Assembly (NCBI GenBank): GCA_965250195.1
Contig: OZ252295.1
Span: 2,480,001-2,544,000, forward strand
Reading direction: 5' to 3'
Length of the DNA stretch: 64,000 nt
DNA from: CAUZIR01 sp965250195
GTDB lineage: Bacteria > Chloroflexota > Dehalococcoidia > Lucifugimonadales > UBA2962
Below, piece after piece: positions 52,607-61,151 of the stretch. Under the pieces are notes generated by a model. The model ran no database searches and had not been told where the DNA came from. It saw nothing but the letters and a program-made list of their open reading frames with translations. The number at the start of each line of letters is the position of its first letter. Position 1 is the first letter of the stretch. A program made the position numbers and the translations under genes.

Positions 52607-53908
52607 ATGGCCCCTGACTTACCGACCGATGGCGCCCCACCCACTGCGTCGACATCTGATCGGTCGGTGACACGGCTCAACCGACGCCGCCGGCGGCCAC
52701 CGGCCTGGTGGCGACACACCTTTAGCTCGCTGGGCGAGCGCGACTACCGCTACATGTGGCTGGCCATGTTCGCCTTTATGGGCGGCGTGCAGATGTCGTT
52801 CGTGGCCGTGGGCTACCTGGCGTACGACCTGACCGGCTCCGCCACCAGGCTGGGCTATGTGCACGGCGCCCAGGCCGTACCGATGCTGGTGCTGGCGCTC
52901 TTCGGCGGCGTGATCGCTGACCGCTTCGACCGCAAGCGGGTAATGCAGGCGGGCCAGTTGCTGGCCGGCGCGGTCGGCCTGTTCGTGGCACTCGCCATTT
53001 GGACCGATACGGTGACCTGGTATCACCTGCTGGTGATGGGCTTCGTCTACGGAACGGTGTTCGCCGTGACTATGCCAGCCCGACAGGCGTCGATTCCCCA
53101 ACTGGTGGACCGGCGGCACCTGGGGAATGCCGTGGCGCTGAACGGGGCGCTGCTCTCCACGACGTTCCTTATCGCACCCGGTGTGGGCGGAGCACTCTAC
53201 GCGCTGGCAGGAGCAGACGTAGTGTTTTTCCTCATCGCCGGGCTGGGGTTTCTCTCGGTGGCGCTTACCGGCGCCCTGCCCACGCTGAAGCCTTCCGAGC
53301 ATAAGGTCCGGGCTGTCTTTAGCGAGATAAAGGCGGGGCTCGATTATGTTCGAAGGACCCCTTCGATTCGGCTGCTGCTGATCTTGACGCTGATTACGGC
53401 TTCGCTGGCGATTCCGTTCCGGTTCGTCTTGCCAGTGTTTGTGGTCGATGTCTACGAGCGCGGCCCGGAAGCCCTGGGGCTGCTGGTGAGCATTATGGGC
53501 ATCGGCTCGCTGGCCGGTTCGCTGGTGCTGGCGTCCATGCGCAAGACGCAGCGGGGCATGATTCTTATCCTCGCCGGAGGGCTGTCGGGCGTTACGCTTC
53601 TGGTGCTTTCCGCCGTGCCGATCTATTCCGTGGCTGCAGTGTTGATGGCGGTGCTTGGCGTGGCGGACACGAGTCGCCGCACCCTCACGCACACGCTGAT
53701 TATGGAGCACGGAGACCCCGAGTACCGGGGCCGGACGATGAGCCTCTACCTGATGACGTTCGGGCTGGTGCCGCTGGTGGTAATGCCGATTGGCTACGCG
53801 ATAGAGCACCTGGGCGGACAGGTGGTCATCGGGGCGATGGCGGTGGTGCTCCTCGTGGCCACGGCGGCGATTCTGGGAACGCAGAAGACTCTCAGAGAGA
53901 TACCCTGA
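52607..53908 (+). CDS. Major facilitator superfamily transporter
   Basis: A 433-residue MFS protein with a basic, proline-rich cytoplasmic N-terminus and about 12 membrane helices. GGVIADRFDRKRVMQAGQ is the loop 2-3 signature, and PARQASIPQLVDRRHLGNAVALNGAL resembles the EntS/MFS_3 exporter group. The substrate is unknown. It has its own leaderless promoter and is followed at five bases by an oxidoreductase gene and then by an HAD phosphatase, so the three may form an operon. Confidence 0.9.
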   Translation: MAPDLPTDGAPPTASTSDRSVTRLNRRRRRPPAWWRHTFSSLGERDYRYMWLAMFAFMGGVQMSFVAVGYLAYDLTGSATRLGYVHGAQAVPMLVLALFGGVIADRFDRKRVMQAGQLLAGAVGLFVALAIWTDTVTWYHLLVMGFVYGTVFAVTMPARQASIPQLVDRRHLGNAVALNGALLSTTFLIAPGVGGALYALAGADVVFFLIAGLGFLSVALTGALPTLKPSEHKVRAVFSEIKAGLDYVRRTPSIRLLLILTLITASLAIPFRFVLPVFVVDVYERGPEALGLLVSIMGIGSLAGSLVLASMRKTQRGMILILAGGLSGVTLLVLSAVPIYSVAAVLMAVLGVADTSRRTLTHTLIMEHGDPEYRGRTMSLYLMTFGLVPLVVMPIGYAIEHLGGQVVIGAMAVVLLVATAAILGTQKTLREIP

Positions 53909-53913
53909 CGAAT

Positions 53914-54894
53914 ATGGGCAACGTGTCTGGCAACACAATTCGCGTCGGTCTGGCCGGTTTCGGGTTCTGGGCGCGCCTGTGCTACGTACCGCTGCTGGCC
54001 GAGCTACCGGACGTGCTTGTAGTCGGAGTCGCGGCCAAGACGGAGACCTCTCGTATCGCCGCCGCAAGCGCGTTCGGCGACGGCGTTACGCTGCACGCGA
54101 GTTACACGGATCTGATCGAATCTGAGGCGCTGGACGCGGTCCTGGTGGCGCTTGCGCCGTCGCTAAACGCACTCGCGGCCGGTGCAGCGCTTGAGCGTGA
54201 CCTGCATGTGTTTGTGGAGCCGCCGTTTGCGGACGGCCCGGACACGGAGAACATGCTCGCACTGGCGGAGACCGGACGGGTCGTCCTCCACTCGGACGTT
54301 GAGCCCCGATATCTGCCCGTCGTGCGGGCGCTCCGCGGCTTGTTCGGCGACGGCGAGCTTGGTGCCTTGCGCTCGCTCAGGCTGGATCACGAGATGCTGC
54401 TGAGCTCGGATTACTCAGAGCGGAGCATGGTCTTCGGCCTTGGTCCGTGGTACGTGGACCTGCTGGACGCTTTCTCGCAAAGCCCGGCGGCCCGGATTGA
54501 ACTGGTCCCCGATGGGCGACGAGACGACGGGCTGCTGGTGACGGGCGAGGCGAACATTGAGTACGAATCGGGGGTCAGCGCCACGTGGAATTTCGGCTTC
54601 GAAGGGCCGAGGGAGCTGGGCCTTTCTGTTTCGCTTGCGGGAGAACGGGGCGAGGCAATGGCGGACCTTACGACCGGCCAGTACCGGTGGCGTCTTGACG
54701 GGGCCGACTGGCAAGCGGCCGTCGCGGATTGCTCCCGGCCGGAGGCGGGCTTCATCGGCATGAGGGAGAGTCTCCGATCATTTCTGGCAGCGGTGCTCGG
54801 AGAGGGCGAAACTTTTTCCGGTCCGGACGTGATTCGCCGCACGCAACCGGTCCTGCTGGAGCTGCAACGACAGGAAGCGAGTCTCTCTCGATGA
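53914..54894 (+). CDS. Gfo/Idh/MocA-family oxidoreductase
   Basis: A 326-residue NAD(P)-dependent oxidoreductase: IRVGLAGFGFWARLCYVPLL (cofactor motif), LDAVLVALAPSLNALAAGAALE and LHVFVEPPFADG. The usual EKP at the end of strand 5 is replaced by EPP, so the catalytic lysine is missing and activity may be altered. The C-terminal alpha/beta domain is present (GVSATWNFGFEGPRELGLSV). The family oxidises sugars, inositols and related alcohols. It lies between the MFS transporter and the HAD phosphatase. Confidence 0.87.
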   Translation: MGNVSGNTIRVGLAGFGFWARLCYVPLLAELPDVLVVGVAAKTETSRIAAASAFGDGVTLHASYTDLIESEALDAVLVALAPSLNALAAGAALERDLHVFVEPPFADGPDTENMLALAETGRVVLHSDVEPRYLPVVRALRGLFGDGELGALRSLRLDHEMLLSSDYSERSMVFGLGPWYVDLLDAFSQSPAARIELVPDGRRDDGLLVTGEANIEYESGVSATWNFGFEGPRELGLSVSLAGERGEAMADLTTGQYRWRLDGADWQAAVADCSRPEAGFIGMRESLRSFLAAVLGEGETFSGPDVIRRTQPVLLELQRQEASLSR

Positions 54895-55577
54895 GCGCTA
54901 ATTCCCCACTTGCCGTCCTGCTGGACTTTGACGGCACGCTGACGAACGTGGACGTTGGCCACATGATCATGGACGAGTTCGCCGTGCCGGACTGGGAGTC
55001 TATTGAGAGCGGCTGGCCCGAGAACGGCGCTTCGTTCCGGGGGCTGCTGGAGCTGGAGTATGCGCTGTTGCCGTCGAACAAAGAGCGCGACATTGTGCGG
55101 TTCGCCCGTCATCGCGCAGAGGTCCGGATGGGAGCCGTCGAGCTGGTGCGCTTTTGTGTGGACAACGGGATAGCCGTAGAGATCGTCTCCGGCGGCCTGA
55201 GCAACTACATCGACCCGCTGCTGGAGCATTTTGGCATCCCACGCGTCCCGATAAGCTCGCTGACAGCCGACTTCAATCAGGGCGAGCGAGCGGTCACCAC
55301 GTACCCTGAGGGCGTGGTGATGTGCGACCAGTCGGGCGCCTGTAAGTGCGCTCGCGTGTGGCGCAACAAACAGGCCGGACGCAAGGTGGTGTTTGCCGGG
55401 GACGGCGCCTCGGATTTCTGCGTGGCGAGGGAGGCGGACGTGCTGTTTGCTCGCGGCACCCTCGCCGATCACTGCCGCACGACGGGGATTCCGTTTACCC
55501 CGTTCGACTCGCTCCTACAGGTCCTGGACGCGGTGCGGGAACTGGATCAAGTTCGTAGATCGCCAACTGGTCCCTGA
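54891..55577 (+). CDS. HAD-family phosphatase (MtnX/SerB-like)
   Basis: A 228-residue HAD hydrolase: LLDFDGTLTNVDVG (motif I, DxDGT), EIVSGGLSNYIDPLLEHFGI (motif II Ser), a lysine in the NKQAGRK region (motif III) and VVFAGDGASDFCVAREADVLFA (motif IV GDGxSD). It resembles MtnX-type 2-hydroxy-3-keto-5-methylthiopentenyl-1-phosphate phosphatases and phosphoserine phosphatases; no other methionine-salvage gene is adjacent. ATG 54891 overlaps the preceding stop as ATGA. Its 3' end overlaps the convergent enolase-fusion gene by 83 bases. Confidence 0.88.
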   Translation: MSANSPLAVLLDFDGTLTNVDVGHMIMDEFAVPDWESIESGWPENGASFRGLLELEYALLPSNKERDIVRFARHRAEVRMGAVELVRFCVDNGIAVEIVSGGLSNYIDPLLEHFGIPRVPISSLTADFNQGERAVTTYPEGVVMCDQSGACKCARVWRNKQAGRKVVFAGDGASDFCVAREADVLFARGTLADHCRTTGIPFTPFDSLLQVLDAVRELDQVRRSPTGP

Positions 55578-57972
55578 CCACTTCGTAGAGAGGTCTCCCC
55601 GAGTCTCCTTGGCGCGAGTTCGCCGAGGACAGGTCCGCGACCAGCCTGTCAAATGACGGGGCCGTCCCGTTTCGGCGGGCTCCGTCTACAAGCTGTTCGA
55701 GGGCCCCGGTAAGCTGCTCGTGCAGCAATTGCCAGAGCTCCTTCCCCTCGGAGAAGGCTTTGAATCTGGCCAGAGCCAGGGACATGGCGAGAATGGCGTT
55801 CATACCCATGTTGGCCTTGAGTTGGACCGTTGCCACGGGGTCGCCGACATTCTTGTCCCGGTCACGAGCGGTCTGTAGTTCGATTTGCAGTAGCGCCCGG
55901 TCTATGTTCGACAGGGTCCCCAGCTCTACCGCACCCTTGCCGACAAACGTGGGACCGAGGACGTCTCTGACGTTGTCGACGGCGTTTAGCACTCCCCTGC
56001 CGCCGAAGCGCTGCGCCCTGCGCCACAGCTCCGCCAGCTCCGGGTCGCCGGTGAGTTCGACCTGCTCGCCAGTGACGCGGCCAGCAAATCGGTAAGTGCC
56101 GTCTGACTGACGAGCGAACATGCCTGCATGGTCGCGGACGGACGCACACGACTCAATGACGGAGTCCACTAGATGGCGGGCCTCGTCCGCCCCAGCAGAC
56201 GTGCCGAGAGGCGTGGCGCCGGTGAACACGAGTTTACGAGGGTCGCCTGGCACCCTGGCGATGACCGACGCGCGAACTGTCGGCATGCCCGCGTTCGTGT
56301 ACTCCTCGCGGGCGGTAACTTCCGTTATGACGGCGGAGTCGAGTGCCGTCGGCACGCCGTCAAGCGCTGCCTGCAAGGCGGGCTGGTCGGGGCCGCTGAG
56401 CACGTCGGCCACCGCGGCGTACTTGACGAGGCGCTCGGTGTTTGCACCGCCGCCTGCTTTTAGACCTAGCGAGCCGGTAGCCATGGCTATCTCGGCCTCC
56501 ATGGTCTCGTTGGGTGACTGCGAGCGGTGGGAGATGATCAGGTGCATGCCTTTGCCCAGCGCGACGACGATGGCGGCGGTGGTCTCCGTTAGCGTTCCGA
56601 TCTGGTTGGCCTTCACCAGCACCGTGTTGACAGCGCCCCGAGCCGACGCTCGATCGATCGTCGAGTCCTTGGTGGTGACGAGGTCGTCGGCGACGATGAG
56701 CACCCGGTCGCCGAGACGGCTCATCATGGCCTGCCAGCCCTCCCAGTCGTCCTCGCTGAAGGGGTCTTCGAAGCTGACGATGGGCACGTCGTGTTGGTAG
56801 ATGGCCTTTTCGTACAGCGCCAGCAACTCGTCCCGGCTCATCTGCTGGTTTTGATCTCGCCAGAACAGGTAGGTGCCGATTGCATCCGGTTGATCGAAAG
56901 TTTCTCGATACGCCTGCTGAAGTTCCGAGGCGGCCGAGTCTACGGCGATGGCGACGTCGGTGCCGGGAGCGTAGCCGGTGTCCTCTATGGCACTGCGCAT
57001 TAGCCGCCAGAGGCGAAGCTCGGGGACCTCGTCACCCGGTTCTCTGCTGATATAGGCGGCCAGCCCGCCCTCCATACCGACGCCCATGACGCGGCAACCG
57101 GTTGAGCTGTCGATGATCTCTTTCAGTCGGCCCTGTAGCGCGACGGTCATCTCCTGGCTGTCTTCGTAGTTTCGCGCAGACAGGGGTATGAACATGGACT
57201 CCTGCAGGCTGATGTTGCTCTCCGGGTAGTCTTTTTCGGTGTGCCGACCGCCCATGCCCGAGTTGCGGAAGGCCCACGGCGCCCGTACGGACGTGCCGTC
57301 GGAGAAGTGACGCTCGGCCAGCCGGGTGGTTCGCATGATCTCGGCGACGGATGCGACTTTGTCTCGCCATGCGCCGCTGGTCTGTACCGTAGCGGCGGCG
57401 TCTCGGGCGTGGGCTTCCTGGCGACGGAACTCCTGGTACCGGCCGGGGTCGGCAAGCAGTCGGTCGAGCAGTGCCACCGCGCCGATGCCGAAGAAGAGGC
57501 GGCCGATGAAGATGGTCCAGCCGGCGTCCCAGGCGAAACCAACGGCCACTAGTAGCCCGGCCAGCGGCAGTAGCGCGAGCGCCAGCCGACCGCTGGCCTC
57601 CGGTCCCCTGGCGGCCGCCGAGAGGTTAAAAGGCGCCTCTATGTAGTAGCCCAGACCCCGCCGTCGAATGCCCGGGAAGCGGCCTAGAGGCGCCAGCGCG
57701 AAAAGGCGCGCCTCAAAACCGAACCGGCCAACGACGCCGGACCGGGACCCGCGTTCGGCTGCCGGTAGCAGATCTTCACGAAGAGTTCGAGAGGCGACCG
57801 ATTGCCAGTAGTGTCCACGCTCGTGCCACCAGATGGCGACGTGGAACGTGGCGTACCACAGCGCCACGGCCGCGAGAGTCTCCCAACTGGCGAAGAGGTG
57901 GCGCAGGACGCCCAACACCTCGGCGCGAGGCAGGGAGAGCAGCGAGAGAATGAACGCCGCGTGGAACGCCAC
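55495..57972 (-). CDS. Site-2-protease-like membrane module fused to circularly permuted enolase
   Basis: 825 residues. Residues ~1-175 hold three to four hydrophobic helices and WWHERGHYWQ (HExGH, residues 50-54), then GPEASGRLALALLP and a later LLDRLL, a layout like M50/site-2 proteases. Residues ~215-545 are the enolase barrel: H244 in GGRHTEK, E258 in LQESMFIP, E301 in GMEGGLAA, D345 in VDSAASE, E402 in SFEDPFSEDDW, D429 in VADDLVTT, K454 in VLVKANQIGTLTET, HRS 482-484 and K505 in LKAGGGANTERL all match catalytic or metal residues. Residues ~548-755 match the enolase N-terminal domain (ITEVTAREEYTNAGMPTVRA, GGRGVLNAVDNVRDVLGPTF, NMGMNAILAMSLALARFKA) placed after the barrel. GTG 57972 is the first standard start. 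AAGGAGG (58022-58028) precedes an in-frame ATC at 58014 that would add a coding-like extension. Confidence 0.85.
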   Translation of the reverse strand: MAFHAAFILSLLSLPRAEVLGVLRHLFASWETLAAVALWYATFHVAIWWHERGHYWQSVASRTLREDLLPAAERGSRSGVVGRFGFEARLFALAPLGRFPGIRRRGLGYYIEAPFNLSAAARGPEASGRLALALLPLAGLLVAVGFAWDAGWTIFIGRLFFGIGAVALLDRLLADPGRYQEFRRQEAHARDAAATVQTSGAWRDKVASVAEIMRTTRLAERHFSDGTSVRAPWAFRNSGMGGRHTEKDYPESNISLQESMFIPLSARNYEDSQEMTVALQGRLKEIIDSSTGCRVMGVGMEGGLAAYISREPGDEVPELRLWRLMRSAIEDTGYAPGTDVAIAVDSAASELQQAYRETFDQPDAIGTYLFWRDQNQQMSRDELLALYEKAIYQHDVPIVSFEDPFSEDDWEGWQAMMSRLGDRVLIVADDLVTTKDSTIDRASARGAVNTVLVKANQIGTLTETTAAIVVALGKGMHLIISHRSQSPNETMEAEIAMATGSLGLKAGGGANTERLVKYAAVADVLSGPDQPALQAALDGVPTALDSAVITEVTAREEYTNAGMPTVRASVIARVPGDPRKLVFTGATPLGTSAGADEARHLVDSVIESCASVRDHAGMFARQSDGTYRFAGRVTGEQVELTGDPELAELWRRAQRFGGRGVLNAVDNVRDVLGPTFVGKGAVELGTLSNIDRALLQIELQTARDRDKNVGDPVATVQLKANMGMNAILAMSLALARFKAFSEGKELWQLLHEQLTGALEQLVDGARRNGTAPSFDRLVADLSSANSRQGDSGRPLYEVVRDQLAIYELDPVPAPRPGPVGASRTG

Positions 57973-58267
57973 CAGGATGTGGTTGGCGATGACCCAGCCT
58001 TTTTCCAGCCGGATTTGAGCGCCTCCTTAAGAAGCTGAGCCCGGAGCGTTCCCGAAAAAGTACGACGGGCATATTGAACACTACGGGTTGTGCCCCGTCA
58101 ACAACCAGATACCAAGTGTGGTGCTCGTGGCTGGTACGAGGACGGACGGTCCGGGGTGACCGGGCCTTGAGGGGCGAGTCAGACTCTCTCCGGTGCTCGT
58201 ATGCTAAGATCGGGCCGCAATTCGCCCGCGAAGACGGACGGCACCGCGTAGAGGAGTAACTCCGAAC

Positions 58268-59902
58268 GTGCGACCCATCGCCGAAATCGCTGAAAAGCTG
58301 GGGCTCGACCCCGGCACACTCATCCCACTTGGTCACCACAAGGCCAAGGTGCCGCTTGATGCCCTGAATGGGGGCAAGGGTGGCGCAAACGGACGGGGCA
58401 AGTTGATTGTCGTGACGGGCATTACCCCCACCCCGGCCGGAGAGGGGAAGACGACCATCGCTGTGGGCCTGACACAGGGCCTCGGCAGGCTGGGCGTTAA
58501 CGCCGCCGCGACCCTGCGCGAGCCGTCCCTGGGGCCCATTTTCGGCATCAAGGGCGGCGGCACCGGCGGCGGCAAGTCGCTGGTGGTGCCCGATGACGAG
58601 GTGAATATCCACTTCACAGGCGACGCCCACGCCGTCGGCTCGGCCCACAACCTGCTGGCCGCTCTCACCGATAACGCGGTGCAGCGAGGCAAGATTCCCG
58701 GCCTGAGCGCGGCCGGAATAACGCTGCGCCGAGTATCGGATATGGAGGAGCGTTCGCTACGGCAGGTGGCCACGGGACTAGGAGGTACGAACAACTCGCC
58801 GGTGCGGGAAACGGGTTTCGACATCGTCACGGCCTCTGAGGTGATGGCGATTCTGGCTCTCAGCACCGGCCTGGATGACCTCCGGGCACGGCTGAGTCGC
58901 ATGGTGGTGGGGTTCACGGAAGACAAGGAGCCTGTGACGGCGGACGACATCGGCGCAGTCGGCTCGATGATGTCGCTGCTGCGCCATGCGATGCTTCCCA
59001 ACCTGGTACAGACGACGGAGGGCCAGCCGGTGATCGTGCACGCCGGGCCGTTCGGCAATATCGCCCACGGCTGTAGCTCGGTGGTGGGCGACCGCCTCGC
59101 CCTGGCGTACGCCGATTACGTCCTCACTGAAGCAGGCTTCGGAGCGGACCTTGGGTTCGAAAAATTCATGCACATCAAGTCCCGCACGTCCGGCCTGCAA
59201 CCACACGGCGCGGTGATCGTAGCAACGATCAAGGCGCTGAAGTACCACGGCGGTGTGAAGGTTCGAGACCTCGACACACCGAACGAAGAGGCTGTCGAAA
59301 CGGGCATGGCGAACCTGAGACACCTTATCGGAGTGATTCGCTCTTTTGGTCTGCCCGTGGTTGTGGCCCTGAACCGGTTCCCCACCGACACGCCGGAGGA
59401 ACTGGCGATTGCAAAAAAGGGCAGCGAAGATGCCGGCGCTGCGGCAGCGGTAGAGGCCAGCCCGTTCACCGAGGGAGGCGCGGGCAGCACCGACCTGGCC
59501 GAGGCCCTGCTGGCCGCGACGCCGGACGACGCGCCCCAGATCGACTACGCCTACGAGATGTCCGACTCCTTGCAGGACAAGGTGCTGGGCCTGGCTCGCC
59601 GCGTCTATAACGCGGCCGACGTGGCCTGGGCGCTGCCGGCCCGGAGGCAGCTGCGGCGCTTCGAGGCGCTGGGTTGGGGAAACCTGCCGATCTGCATGGC
59701 CAAGACGCACCTTTCGATAAGCCACGAGGCCAGGCGCAAGGGCCGTCCCTCCGATTACACGTTCCAGATAAATGATGTGCGGGCATCGGTCGGCGCAGGG
59801 TTCATTTACCCGATTGCCGGCAACGTGGTGACGATGCCAGGGCTGCCGGGCAAGCCGCGGGCACTGGATGTAGACGCCGAAGGTCGGATTATCGGCCTGT
59901 AA
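58268..59902 (+). CDS. fhs: Formate-tetrahydrofolate ligase
   Basis: A 544-residue FTHFS, near the usual ~555: TGITPTPAGEGKTTIAVGL (P-loop-like ATP site), REPSLGPIFGIKGGGTGGGK, DMEERSLRQVATGLGGTNN and VVGDRLALAYADYVLTEAGF. It forms 10-formyl-THF from formate, THF and ATP in C1 metabolism. GTG 58268 is preceded by GAGGAG. The next gene, moeA, begins only about 12 bases after its TAA and in the same frame. Confidence 0.97.
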   Translation: MRPIAEIAEKLGLDPGTLIPLGHHKAKVPLDALNGGKGGANGRGKLIVVTGITPTPAGEGKTTIAVGLTQGLGRLGVNAAATLREPSLGPIFGIKGGGTGGGKSLVVPDDEVNIHFTGDAHAVGSAHNLLAALTDNAVQRGKIPGLSAAGITLRRVSDMEERSLRQVATGLGGTNNSPVRETGFDIVTASEVMAILALSTGLDDLRARLSRMVVGFTEDKEPVTADDIGAVGSMMSLLRHAMLPNLVQTTEGQPVIVHAGPFGNIAHGCSSVVGDRLALAYADYVLTEAGFGADLGFEKFMHIKSRTSGLQPHGAVIVATIKALKYHGGVKVRDLDTPNEEAVETGMANLRHLIGVIRSFGLPVVVALNRFPTDTPEELAIAKKGSEDAGAAAAVEASPFTEGGAGSTDLAEALLAATPDDAPQIDYAYEMSDSLQDKVLGLARRVYNAADVAWALPARRQLRRFEALGWGNLPICMAKTHLSISHEARRKGRPSDYTFQINDVRASVGAGFIYPIAGNVVTMPGLPGKPRALDVDAEGRIIGL

Positions 59903-59914
59903 AAGGGGCCCGCT

Positions 59915-61150
59915 CTGGCCGAGCTTTTCAACCTCTTACCCCCGCAGCAAGCGCTCGAATCGCTTTTTGGCCGACTCGGCGAAATACGGGTCGGCACCGA
60001 GACGGTCGCGACGGCCGACGCACTTGGTCGGGTGACGGCAGCCGACTACTCCTCCCCCACCGGCCTGCCCGCTTTCGCGCGCTCGACGATGGACGGGTTT
60101 TCCGTGAGAGCGGCCGACACTTTCGGCGCGACCGAGGCCCTACCCGCCTATCTCGAAGTGACCGGCGACGTGCCGATGGGACGGGCGCCGCCCGTGTCCC
60201 TGGGACCCGGTGATGCCGCCACAACGTTCACCGGGGGCATGCTCGCGCACGGGGCCGACGCGGTGGTGATGATCGAGCGTACGCACCCGACCGGCGACGG
60301 CACGATCGAGGTGACGCGGCCGGTCGCACCGGGGGAAAATGTGGTCCAGCGCGACGAAGACATTTCCCCGGGCGACGAGGTGGTGCCGTCCGGTCACACT
60401 CTGCGCCCGCAGGATCTCGGTGCACTACTCGCCCTCGGGTTCACCGGGCTGGAGGTGGCCAAGAGGCCGCGGGTGGCCATCGTCTCTACCGGCGACGAGG
60501 TGGTACCTCCCGACGATACTCCAGGACCGGGGCAAGTCCGGGACATCAACACTTACACGGTGTCAGCACTGGTCGAGCGGGCGGGCGGCGTGCCTGTTCC
60601 CATCGGCCTGTTCCCCGACGACCTCAGTGACCAGCGCTCGGCCGCCAAAGAGGCGATGAGGCAGGGCGACCTGGTCGTTTTCTCGGCCGGTAGCTCGGTG
60701 GGCAGCCGGGACATGACGGCCACGGTGCTTGCAGAACTGGGAGCGCCTGGTTTACTGGTGCACGGTATTTCAATCAAACCCGGAAAGCCCTCCATTGCTG
60801 GACTCGCCGGGCGGACGCCGGTGTTCGGCCTGCCGGGCAATCCGGTGTCGGCGATGGTGGTTTTCGACCTGCTCGTGCGGCCTATCGTGCGCTCTCTAAT
60901 GGGTTGTGACAGGCGTGAACTCAGGCCGACCGTGACGGCGACGCTGGGGAGAGACGTCCCATCAGTCTCGGGTCGCCAGGACTTTTTCCCGGTCGCCCTC
61001 AGCCCCGGGCCGGAAGGGATCGTCGCCGAGCCGATTTTCGGGAAATCGAACCTGATATTTACTCTCGTCCGCGCCGACGGGATGACCTCGGTCCCGCTCG
61101 ATTCCGGCGGCCTGTACTCGGGCGAGCCCGTGATAGTGACGCTTTTCTGA
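59915..61150 (+). CDS. moeA: Molybdopterin molybdenumtransferase MoeA
   Basis: A MoeA protein of about 411 residues: STMDGFSVRAAD, GAEAVVMIERT-like GADAVVMIERT, RPRVAIVSTGDEVV, VFSAGSSVGSRDMTATV and VFGLPGNPVSAMVVFDLLV. It inserts molybdate into adenylylated molybdopterin. The first GTG (60032) would remove conserved N-terminal sequence. The frame upstream still matches MoeA (LFNLLPPQQALESLFGRL, TETVATADALGRV) and opens right after the fhs TAA, with no ATG, GTG or TTG. CTG 59915, with AGGGG six bases upstream, is the most likely start. The neighbouring moeA-PBP, mobA and moaD-like genes form a molybdenum-cofactor operon. Confidence 0.9.
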   Translation: MAELFNLLPPQQALESLFGRLGEIRVGTETVATADALGRVTAADYSSPTGLPAFARSTMDGFSVRAADTFGATEALPAYLEVTGDVPMGRAPPVSLGPGDAATTFTGGMLAHGADAVVMIERTHPTGDGTIEVTRPVAPGENVVQRDEDISPGDEVVPSGHTLRPQDLGALLALGFTGLEVAKRPRVAIVSTGDEVVPPDDTPGPGQVRDINTYTVSALVERAGGVPVPIGLFPDDLSDQRSAAKEAMRQGDLVVFSAGSSVGSRDMTATVLAELGAPGLLVHGISIKPGKPSIAGLAGRTPVFGLPGNPVSAMVVFDLLVRPIVRSLMGCDRRELRPTVTATLGRDVPSVSGRQDFFPVALSPGPEGIVAEPIFGKSNLIFTLVRADGMTSVPLDSGGLYSGEPVIVTLF

Positions 61151-61151
61151 C

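Noticed and set aside
54729..54890. Upstream extension of the HAD phosphatase
   Set aside because: This part lies inside the Gfo/Idh gene in another frame; the conserved HAD start follows ATG 54891.
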